NCBI GenBank assembly: GCA_002721375.1
Contig: PBKH01000056.1
Span: forward strand, 58,099 to 63,147
Length of the DNA: 5,049 nucleotides
Reading direction: 5' to 3'
Source: Verrucomicrobiales bacterium
GTDB taxonomy: Bacteria > Verrucomicrobiota > Verrucomicrobiia > Limisphaerales > UBA1096
In this document: positions 1 through 5,049 of the stretch, in pieces
How positions within the stretch are numbered: the stretch's first letter is position 1
Layout of the letters: every line of letters starts with the position of its first letter
The notes under the pieces: model-generated
Told to the model about the DNA's origin: nothing
The model's input: only the letters and a program-made list of their open reading frames with translations
Databases searched by the model: none
Program-made: the position numbers and the translations under genes

Positions 1-32
1 GCAATTGACCAAGATCCCACGATATTAACAAA

Positions 33-1622
33 ATGAAAGTACTTATCTGCGACCCCATTTCACAAAGCGGAATTGACCACCTAAAGCAGCAAGAAAAACT
101 GGACACCATCGTCCTCGACCAACGCCATTCGGAGGAGGAATTACTTCCACTTGTGAAGGATGCCTCAGCCTTGGCTGTACGTTCCGAGACCAGGATCACA
201 AAGGCGATCTTCGAGGCAGCCCCTGAAATGCGCATAGTAGGCCGGGCCGGGGTGGGAGTGGACAACATCGACATCGAAGCAGCAACTCAAAACGGAGTCG
301 TCGTAATGAATACCCCCGGTGGAAACACTACTGCCACCTGCGAGTTGACTTGCTCCATGATGATGGCCCTTGCCCGTAATATTCCGCAAGCCCACAGCTC
401 GATGATTTTGGGAGAATGGAACCGAAAAACTTTCAAGGGTGTTGAACTTTACGGCAAGATTCTAGGAATCCTCGGTATGGGTCGAATTGGCGGCGAGGTC
501 GCCCGGCGTGCCGTAGCATTTGGAATGCGCGTCATGGCCTACGACCCGTACATCACCCCATCCCGCGCGAAGGCGTTACAGGTAGAACTCTCTTCTCTTG
601 ATGAAATCTACGCTGCGGCGGACTTCATCACCGTCCATATGCCGATGACCGACGAGACACGCGGCATGCTGAACCGCAACACTTTTGCTTTGATGAAGCC
701 CAGCGTGCGCCTTCTCAATTGCGCCCGCGGTGGCATAATAAACGAGGCCGATCTGTGCATCGCCTTGAAGGAGGGTGAAATCGCCGGGGCCGCACTCGAC
801 GTTTACGAGAGTGAGCCTCTAGACAAGGACTCTCCTCTGCGCGATTGCCCAAATCTGATTTTGACCCCCCACTTAGGGGCCAGCACCATAGAAGCTCAAG
901 ACAATGTCGGCCTCGAAGTTGCGCAGGGAATCTCCGACTATCTGCTGCACGGCAGCCTGATGAACTCTATCAACATGCCCAGCCTCGATTCCCAAACCTC
1001 AGCGAAAGTGCAGCCCTACCTTCGACTGGGCGAAAAGATGGGAGTATTGTTGGCCAAGCTTGGTCAAGTTGGAACCGAAAGACTAGCGATCACCTACGGT
1101 GGTTTGGCCACCGATTTGCCTGGTGATCCGATCGCCCGCTCGATCATCAAGGGGTTTCTCGGTGCGGCTGAAGGCGAGGAGGTCAACCTGGTCAATGTTC
1201 GCGCCATGGCCAAGGAGCGCGGGTTGGTGGTCGATGAAATAAAATCCAACGAACAGGTTGATTTCCGCGAGTGGCTCCACATTCGCGCTTGGGCTGGTGG
1301 CGAAAAAGTATCGGTTGCAGGATCTTTCTTCGGACTCGCTCAACACCCAAGGATCGTCCGACTTAACAGCCAACCAGTGGAGATCAATCCAGATGGGATC
1401 CTGTTCATGATGACGAACAAGGATCGACCCGGCATCGTCGGCCGCCTAGGCACCGTCCTCGGCAAACACGGCGTCAACATCGCCAACATGAGCCTTGGCC
1501 GTGATCGCGAGGGGGGCCAAGCACTGACTGCGTTGAATATCGACAGCGAACCAAGTAAGAACTGCATTACCGAACTCGAGTCAGATCCGGACATTAGTAA
1601 AATTCGCATCGTTCAATTCTAG
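33..1622 (+). CDS. serA: D-3-phosphoglycerate dehydrogenase, long form with ACT domain
   Basis: This cytosolic enzyme oxidises 3-phosphoglycerate to 3-phosphohydroxypyruvate with NAD+, the first step of L-serine synthesis. Seen: an N-terminal substrate-domain segment with RAGVGVDNID (71-80); the nucleotide-binding domain with the dinucleotide loop G148-M-G150-R-I-G153 and an Asp after the second strand (D171); the catalytic Arg in NCARGGIINE (R232); the catalytic Glu in DVYESEP (E261); and the catalytic His in TPHLGAST (H280). Residues about 315-450 form the intervening (allosteric substrate-binding) domain. Residues about 455-529 form a C-terminal ACT domain (DRPGIVGRLG, then GVNIANMSLGR), the usual site of serine feedback. 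The 529-residue length matches the long bacterial form (Mycobacterium, Bacillus), not the roughly 410-residue E. coli type. ATG 33 is chosen because the protein begins directly with the family's MKVLICDPIS strand. No Shine-Dalgarno is visible before it. It is more GC-rich than the genes that follow. The identification is very secure. Confidence 0.97.
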   Translation: MKVLICDPISQSGIDHLKQQEKLDTIVLDQRHSEEELLPLVKDASALAVRSETRITKAIFEAAPEMRIVGRAGVGVDNIDIEAATQNGVVVMNTPGGNTTATCELTCSMMMALARNIPQAHSSMILGEWNRKTFKGVELYGKILGILGMGRIGGEVARRAVAFGMRVMAYDPYITPSRAKALQVELSSLDEIYAAADFITVHMPMTDETRGMLNRNTFALMKPSVRLLNCARGGIINEADLCIALKEGEIAGAALDVYESEPLDKDSPLRDCPNLILTPHLGASTIEAQDNVGLEVAQGISDYLLHGSLMNSINMPSLDSQTSAKVQPYLRLGEKMGVLLAKLGQVGTERLAITYGGLATDLPGDPIARSIIKGFLGAAEGEEVNLVNVRAMAKERGLVVDEIKSNEQVDFREWLHIRAWAGGEKVSVAGSFFGLAQHPRIVRLNSQPVEINPDGILFMMTNKDRPGIVGRLGTVLGKHGVNIANMSLGRDREGGQALTALNIDSEPSKNCITELESDPDISKIRIVQF

Positions 1623-1651
1623 TCAATTGTTCAGCTAAACCTTACAGAGAA

Positions 1652-1681
1652 TGGACGAAGTTTGTAAACAAACGCTATAAA
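1652..1681 (+). promoter_or_regulatory. Candidate promoter with a palindromic operator-like site in its spacer
   Basis: A -10-like TATAAA (1676-1681, five of six bases of the sigma-70 consensus) lies 18 bases after a weak -35-like TGGACG (1652-1657, four of six). Between them is GTTTGTAAACAAAC (1660-1673): two perfect 6-base inverted arms around AA, the position where a repressor dimer would block RNA polymerase. Transcription would start near 1688, leaving a leader of about 39 bases before ATG 1727. Sigma factors of this host may have other preferences, so this is a proposal from spacing and symmetry only. Confidence 0.27.
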
Positions 1682-1726
1682 TAGAAGTTGCTTCGAAGAA
1701 CAGGCTCATGCATTATTCTCCCAACT

Positions 1727-2533
1727 ATGAAAGGTAATACTACAGTTTTCGTGGCGGTAGCCGCGCTGATAGCCGGAGCAGTAATGGTGGTCCTGCTCTC
1801 TAACGCCAACAAAACAATTGGGCAACAAGTAACAACTATTAGTGATCAGAAAAAAGTAATTGAGGGTTTAAATACGGAAAAAAAATCACTTCAGACTGCC
1901 AAGGATGACCTCGCGGCTAAACTCGGATCAGCAACATCCTCCCTGTCAGACTTAACTAGTAAATACGACAAGGAAGTAGCCAAACACAATATTGAAATCG
2001 CTGCAAATGCACGAGTCATGGAACAAATGGCTGAAGAGTTAAGTGCCAAGGACGAAAAAATAAGTGCACTGAATAACGAACTCAATTCAGCTCAAAATAA
2101 AAACCGTGACTATGATTCTCAAATCAAAAGCCTCAATAATCAGATGGTCGTAAAAGACCAAGCTATTGACGCTATTAGTCGACGGCTAGAGTCAGCGGAA
2201 GAGGATAGAGATCACCTACTAAGAGAGCGGGACAAACTCATTGCAGAGAAAGCTGAGTTAGAAAAACAGTTCCAGGACATCGTTGTGCTACGACAGAAAG
2301 TACAGCAGTTGCAGGTGGAACTTATGGCCTCAAAAAAATTAGAATGGCTTCGACGAGGATTCTACGGGGGAGCTAGACAAAAAGGCGGCGCTCGATTAAT
2401 GGGGATGAACAAGAAGCAACAGAATTCGAGCAATTCAAGCTCAGCCGACCTCAATGTGGAAATCAAACGCGATGGCACGGTCAAAATTGTTCCTTCCGAG
2501 ACCAACTCCGCCCCCTCTGACTCAAACCCATGA
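1727..2533 (+). CDS. Membrane-anchored coiled-coil protein, function unknown
   Basis: The 268-residue protein is not recognised as a named family. Seen: a short N-terminus with one Lys, a hydrophobic segment at about 7-25 (FVAVAALIAGAVMVVLL) that looks like an uncleaved signal anchor, then a long heptad-rich, Lys/Glu/Gln-rich coiled coil from about 30 to 205. Next come a basic, Gly-rich patch (KKLEWLRRGFYGG, then KGGARLMG, about 203-226), a Gln/Asn/Ser linker (230-240), and a short strand-like tail DLNVEIKRDGTVKIV (241-255) before a Pro/Ser-rich end. This suggests an inner-membrane protein with most of its mass in the periplasm, although the topology is not certain. ATG 1727 is preferred over the in-frame TTG at 1688 because it puts the anchor at residue 7 and lies downstream of the candidate promoter; neither start has a good ribosome binding site. 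Its stop overlaps the moaA start (ATGA). The gene is AT-richer than serA. It could be a scaffold or secretion-related factor, but nothing proves a role. Confidence 0.85.
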   Translation: MKGNTTVFVAVAALIAGAVMVVLLSNANKTIGQQVTTISDQKKVIEGLNTEKKSLQTAKDDLAAKLGSATSSLSDLTSKYDKEVAKHNIEIAANARVMEQMAEELSAKDEKISALNNELNSAQNKNRDYDSQIKSLNNQMVVKDQAIDAISRRLESAEEDRDHLLRERDKLIAEKAELEKQFQDIVVLRQKVQQLQVELMASKKLEWLRRGFYGGARQKGGARLMGMNKKQQNSSNSSSADLNVEIKRDGTVKIVPSETNSAPSDSNP

Positions 2534-3606
2534 GCCGTCCTGGCGCGCTTCAGGACACTCACAACCGCATCATAGGTGATCTTCGGATCAGTATTACAGA
2601 TCGGTGCAACTTCAAATGTGTATACTGCCTTCCAGAAACTGAGGAAGCGGCAAAGCGTTTTCTGCCAACCAGCACTGAAACGACCGAACCAGTATCTCAA
2701 ACTGTTAAGAAGCCGCTTTACCCGTGGAAACCACGATCACAAATTCTTAATTATGAAGAGATAATTCAGATCGTCCGTGTTGCATCTCAGCTTGGCGTGA
2801 ATAAGATACGCATAACTGGCGGCGAACCTTTACTACGACAAAATGTAGATTGGCTAATCGCGCAAATAGCCAGCATTAGAACTATCCGCGACCTATCGCT
2901 AACCACAAACGGCACCAATTTCAAACGATTGGCTAAGAGACTCAAGTTGAGCGGTCTAGACCGAGTAACCATTAGTCTCGACTCGCTTGATCGGGCTAAC
3001 TTCAAAAAAATTACCGGCTACGACGGACTAGCTAACGTGCTAGATTCGATTCGATTAGCCAAATCACTTGATTTGTCCCCGGTGAAAATAAATGCGGTGA
3101 TCATCCGCGGACTCAATGACCAAGAGATACCGCAACTAGCTCAATTTGCTATAGACGAACAAATCATTATGCGATTTATCGAATTCATGCCGCTGGACTC
3201 CCAGCATGTTTGGCGGCGAAGCCATGTCGTCTCTGCAGCAGAGATTGAGAAGCGCCTGCACTCCCTACACCACCTCACTCCTCTAAATTCCAACCATCTA
3301 TCCGAAACTTCTACCCGATGGTCGCTTGGCCAAGGGAAAGCTGAAATCGGGATCATAGCACCGGTGACTCAACCATTTTGTGGCAATTGCAACCGAATTA
3401 GACTCACAGCCGATGGCAAAATTCGAACCTGCCTATTCAGCCATAACGAGCACGATCTTAAATCTATTTTGAGACACAACTCGTACAGCAACGAAACTCT
3501 AACAGATCGACTAAAACAAATTGTCCTTCGTAAAGAAAAAGGACACCGAATCAACCAGCCAGACTATGTTCAGCCTGAACGGACAATGAGCCTTATCGGA
3601 GGTTGA
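2530..3606 (+). CDS. moaA: GTP 3',8-cyclase (molybdenum cofactor biosynthesis protein A)
   Basis: MoaA is a radical S-adenosylmethionine enzyme that, together with MoaC, converts GTP to cyclic pyranopterin monophosphate, the first step of molybdopterin synthesis in the cytosol. Seen: the radical SAM cluster motif C26-x3-C30-x2-C33 after LRISITDR; the SAM-binding RITGGEPLLR (94-103); TTNG (125-128); FIEFMPLD (216-223); the second, GTP-binding cluster C284-x2-C287-x13-C301 in FCGNCNRIRLTADGK; and the conserved C-terminal Gly-Gly (MSLIGG). All expected cluster ligands are present. At 358 residues it is longer than the usual 320-340 because the loop between C33 and PRSQILNYEEI (68-78) carries about 20 extra residues, many of them Ser/Thr. 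ATG 2530 overlaps the upstream stop (ATGA), consistent with translational coupling; no Shine-Dalgarno is seen. No moaC, moaB/mog, moaD, moaE or moeA is in the window. The family assignment is very secure. Confidence 0.97.
   Translation: MSRPGALQDTHNRIIGDLRISITDRCNFKCVYCLPETEEAAKRFLPTSTETTEPVSQTVKKPLYPWKPRSQILNYEEIIQIVRVASQLGVNKIRITGGEPLLRQNVDWLIAQIASIRTIRDLSLTTNGTNFKRLAKRLKLSGLDRVTISLDSLDRANFKKITGYDGLANVLDSIRLAKSLDLSPVKINAVIIRGLNDQEIPQLAQFAIDEQIIMRFIEFMPLDSQHVWRRSHVVSAAEIEKRLHSLHHLTPLNSNHLSETSTRWSLGQGKAEIGIIAPVTQPFCGNCNRIRLTADGKIRTCLFSHNEHDLKSILRHNSYSNETLTDRLKQIVLRKEKGHRINQPDYVQPERTMSLIGG
3598..3602 (+). promoter_or_regulatory. Only strong Shine-Dalgarno-like motif (GGAGG) in the window
   Basis: GGAGG ends three bases before ATG 3606 and 59 bases before the ATPase ATG at 3662. 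The 3-base spacing is shorter than the usual 5-9. The bases also encode the conserved MoaA C-terminal Gly-Gly (GGA GGT TGA), so the motif may be coincidental. It matters because none of the four main genes has a comparable motif before its start, and because it would favour initiation at 3606. Confidence 0.3.
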
Positions 3607-3671
3607 TGCCAAAAAAGAAGATGACCGGCAGCAATGTAGCTGCTAGAAATCCCAATCAGTTATGGATCTAA
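3606..3671 (+). CDS. 21-codon reading frame between moaA and the ATPase (leader peptide or displaced N-terminus)
   Basis: The frame starts on an ATG sharing one base with the moaA stop (TGATG). It encodes a basic peptide beginning MPKKKMTGSN and ending NPNQLWI, and stops at TAA 3669-3671, ten bases inside the ATPase gene. Two readings are plausible. It may be a small coupling peptide carrying ribosomes from moaA to the ATPase start, which lacks its own Shine-Dalgarno. Or it may be the true N-terminus of the ATPase, separated by a one-base indel or slippage: a -1 shift after TTA at 3660-3662 would enter the ATPase frame exactly at ATG 3662. It may also be chance, given its length. The peptide matches no known family I recognise. 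Confidence 0.33.
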   Translation: MPKKKMTGSNVAARNPNQLWI

Positions 3672-4879
3672 CTTCGAACTATATTCGGGCTATTAAATCA
3701 TTTGAGCAGATTGACATCGCGGTGCTGGTTAACAACATCATTCTTGATGCCGTCCATCAGAAAGCCAGCGACATACACATTGAGCCTTGGGAAAGCACAA
3801 TACCAATTCGCCTACGAGTCTCCGGGATCCTGTGTGAGTTAACACATTTGCCACATGAACTACTCGATAGAATCTCTGGCCGACTTAAGGTAATGGCCGA
3901 CTTAACTACCTATGAGACGGAACTACCTCAAGAAGGCAGAGCCCCAGCTAGCCCAGATTACGCAAACGTTGAACTAAGGGTCTCTATTTTCCCTACCGTG
4001 CGCGGTGAAAAAATTGTTATCCGATTGTTCGATCCTAACAACCGGAGTTTCAACCTTGAGTCACTCGGTTTCGAGTCCGGGACCATTGACGAATTTAGGA
4101 AAATCATCAACCAGCCCAGCGGCCTCATCCTGCTAAATGGACCTACCGGATCAGGCAAAACCACAGCTATATATTCGGCACTCTGCCACTTAATCGAGTC
4201 ACATGGACCAACAATTAGTATCAGCACGGTGGAAGATCCGGTGGAATTCAACCTCCCGATGATCAGCCAGTCGCAAGTAAGCAACTCACGCGGCTTCACC
4301 TATCCCAAGGCGCTTCGATCTCTGATGAGGCAGGACCCGGAGGTGATTATGATTGGCGAGATTCGCGATCCAGATACCGCAGCAATCGCTGTGCAAGCCG
4401 GATTGACTGGACACATGGTTATTAGCACCATACACAGCGACAGCACAGCCGGGGTTTTTGCTCGACTCATAAACATGAAAATTGAGCCATTCCTTCTGGC
4501 CTCTAGCATTACCGGAGTGTTGGGTCTCCGACTATTAAGAACCATCTGCTCAAACTGCAAAACAGAGACAAAACCCAATCCCGAGCATCTCACACAGCTA
4601 CCGGAGTCATTCGTAAATGAGACTACCTTTTACACTGGCATCGGCTGCGAAAGCTGCTCACAAACCGGCTACCATGGCCGAGTCGCTGTGACAGAATTTC
4701 TAAACACCAACGAAATTTTACGCGAAGGAATTATCCAGAAACTACGGACTAGCAAGTTGCGAAACATCGCAATCGAGCAGGGCATGACTACGCTCTGGCA
4801 GAACGCAATTGCAAAAGTACAGCGCGGTGTAACCAGCCTTGAGGAGGTGATCCGTATAATCACCGTTAACCAGCTTTAA
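3662..4879 (+). CDS. Short GspE/PilB-family secretion or type IV pilus ATPase
   Basis: This is a hexameric cytoplasmic ATPase of the type II secretion / type IV pilus superfamily, which powers pilin or pseudopilin assembly at the inner membrane. Seen: the N2-domain signature ASDIHIEP (35-42); RLKVMADL (74-81) and LPQEGRAP (88-95); Walker A GPTGSGKTT (160-168); the Asp box STVEDPVEF (188-196); Walker B VIMIGEIRDPDTA (228-240, E233); the His box TGHMVISTIHSD (249-260); and a zinc-type tetracysteine C296-x2-C299 and C329-x2-C332 followed by GYHGR. The tetracysteine and ASDIHIEP place it with GspE/PilB extension ATPases rather than PilT retraction ATPases. At 405 residues it lacks the N1 domain of typical 500-570-residue GspE/PilB proteins. 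ATG 3662 is the first start after an in-frame TAG at 3644-3646 and has no Shine-Dalgarno. No other pilus or secretion gene is in view, so the exact system cannot be named. A role in natural transformation or an accessory secretion machine is also possible. Confidence 0.93.
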   Translation: MDLTSNYIRAIKSFEQIDIAVLVNNIILDAVHQKASDIHIEPWESTIPIRLRVSGILCELTHLPHELLDRISGRLKVMADLTTYETELPQEGRAPASPDYANVELRVSIFPTVRGEKIVIRLFDPNNRSFNLESLGFESGTIDEFRKIINQPSGLILLNGPTGSGKTTAIYSALCHLIESHGPTISISTVEDPVEFNLPMISQSQVSNSRGFTYPKALRSLMRQDPEVIMIGEIRDPDTAAIAVQAGLTGHMVISTIHSDSTAGVFARLINMKIEPFLLASSITGVLGLRLLRTICSNCKTETKPNPEHLTQLPESFVNETTFYTGIGCESCSQTGYHGRVAVTEFLNTNEILREGIIQKLRTSKLRNIAIEQGMTTLWQNAIAKVQRGVTSLEEVIRIITVNQL

Positions 4880-4910
4880 AGGGCAAAAAATTAGACTAGA
4901 ACGATAATCG

Positions 4911-4928
4911 CATTAAATAATGTTTTTC
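4911..4928 (+). terminator. Weak candidate intrinsic terminator in the convergent spacer
   Basis: CATTAAATAATG (4911-4922) can fold into a 4-base AT-rich stem (CATT/AATG) with a 4-base loop. After one G it is followed by five T (4924-4928). It lies 32 bases past the ATPase stop and before the end of the convergent gene, where a terminator is expected. The stem is short and has little GC, so its strength is doubtful. For the opposite strand, the A-run at 4885-4890 would give a U-tract, but no good stem adjoins it. Confidence 0.25.
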
Positions 4929-4944
4929 ATGGATTAACTTAATA

Positions 4945-5049
4945 CTAAAACTCAGCCTTGGCCAAACGCTGATCGCTGATGTCGTCGAAAACTTCAAACT
5001 CCTCCGGATGGAGATTTTCCGCACCGCGAAATGAAATTTTCACTAGATA
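4945..5049 (-). CDS. 3' end of an unidentified gene, cut by the window edge
   Basis: Reading the - strand from the right edge, one frame stays open for 34 codons and ends at TAG (4945-4947). The residues include VKISFRGAENLHPEEFEVF and then DDISDQRLAKAEF, an acidic, hydrophilic C-terminus with ordinary codon use. The + strand frames over the same bases close before the edge or lack a start. A GTG at 5041-5043 could in principle be a start, giving a peptide of about 32 residues, but a truncated larger gene is more likely. It would converge on the ATPase gene with a 65-base spacer. I do not recognise the family from this fragment. Confidence 0.5.
   Translation of the reverse strand, partial: YLVKISFRGAENLHPEEFEVFDDISDQRLAKAEF

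Noticed and set aside
5..28. TTGACC (5-10) followed by TATTAA (23-28), promoter-like before serA
   Set aside because: The spacing is only 12 bases, too short for a sigma-70 promoter, and the second element nearly touches the start codon.
165..395. Open frame on the - strand inside serA
   Set aside because: It lies wholly antisense to a secure serA coding region and encodes no recognisable motif; it is a by-product of the GC-rich codon pattern.
1083..1373. Overlapping - strand open frames within serA
   Set aside because: They oppose the conserved intervening domain of SerA and show no family features or start signals.
1688..1726. TTG 1688 as the start of the coiled-coil protein
   Set aside because: It would add 13 residues before the signal anchor, uses a rarer start codon, and falls at the predicted transcription start; ATG 1727 gives a normal anchor.
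4902..4910. CGATAATCG palindrome in the convergent spacer
   Set aside because: Four-base arms around one base are too short to tell from chance and cannot form a stable hairpin.
4951..5034. + strand open stretch opposite the partial - strand gene
   Set aside because: It has no start codon near its beginning and stops inside the window, whereas the - strand frame stays open to the edge.

Overview
The window carries four well-supported genes on the + strand, packed closely, plus the 3' end of a convergent gene on the - strand at the right edge. The genes are a long-form D-3-phosphoglycerate dehydrogenase (serA), a membrane-anchored coiled-coil protein of unknown function, the GTP 3',8-cyclase of molybdenum cofactor synthesis (moaA), and a short type II secretion / type IV pilus family ATPase. 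It looks like bacterial chromosomal DNA. The serA sequence, the extended loop after the MoaA [4Fe-4S] cysteines, and the near absence of Shine-Dalgarno sequences suggest a Gram-negative lineage of the Planctomycetota-Verrucomicrobiota-Chlamydiota type, most likely Verrucomicrobiota. That placement is from remembered family resemblance, not from a search, and is tentative.

Layout. Bases 33-1622 are serA, complete. A 104-base gap (1623-1726) holds a candidate promoter whose spacer contains a near-perfect palindrome. Bases 1727-2533 encode the coiled-coil protein, which overlaps moaA (2530-3606) by the four bases ATGA. The moaA stop codon overlaps by one base (TGATG) the start of a 21-codon reading frame (3606-3671). 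That frame in turn runs 10 bases into the ATPase gene (3662-4879). The chain from about 1688 to 4879 therefore looks like one transcript with coupled translation. After it lies a short AT-rich convergent spacer with a weak candidate terminator, then the tail of an unidentified - strand gene (4945-5049).

Function. SerA commits 3-phosphoglycerate to serine synthesis and looks independent of its neighbours. MoaA carries out the first step of molybdopterin synthesis, but no other moa/moe gene is visible here. The secretion-type ATPase and the anchored coiled-coil protein could both act at the inner membrane, but nothing in the sequence links either one to molybdopterin. No mobile element, CRISPR array, tRNA or rRNA was seen, and there is no gene-free stretch longer than 300 bases. 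The points most worth a second look are the 21-codon frame at the head of the ATPase gene (possible frameshift or coupling leader), the coiled-coil/moaA pairing, and the palindrome inside the candidate promoter.
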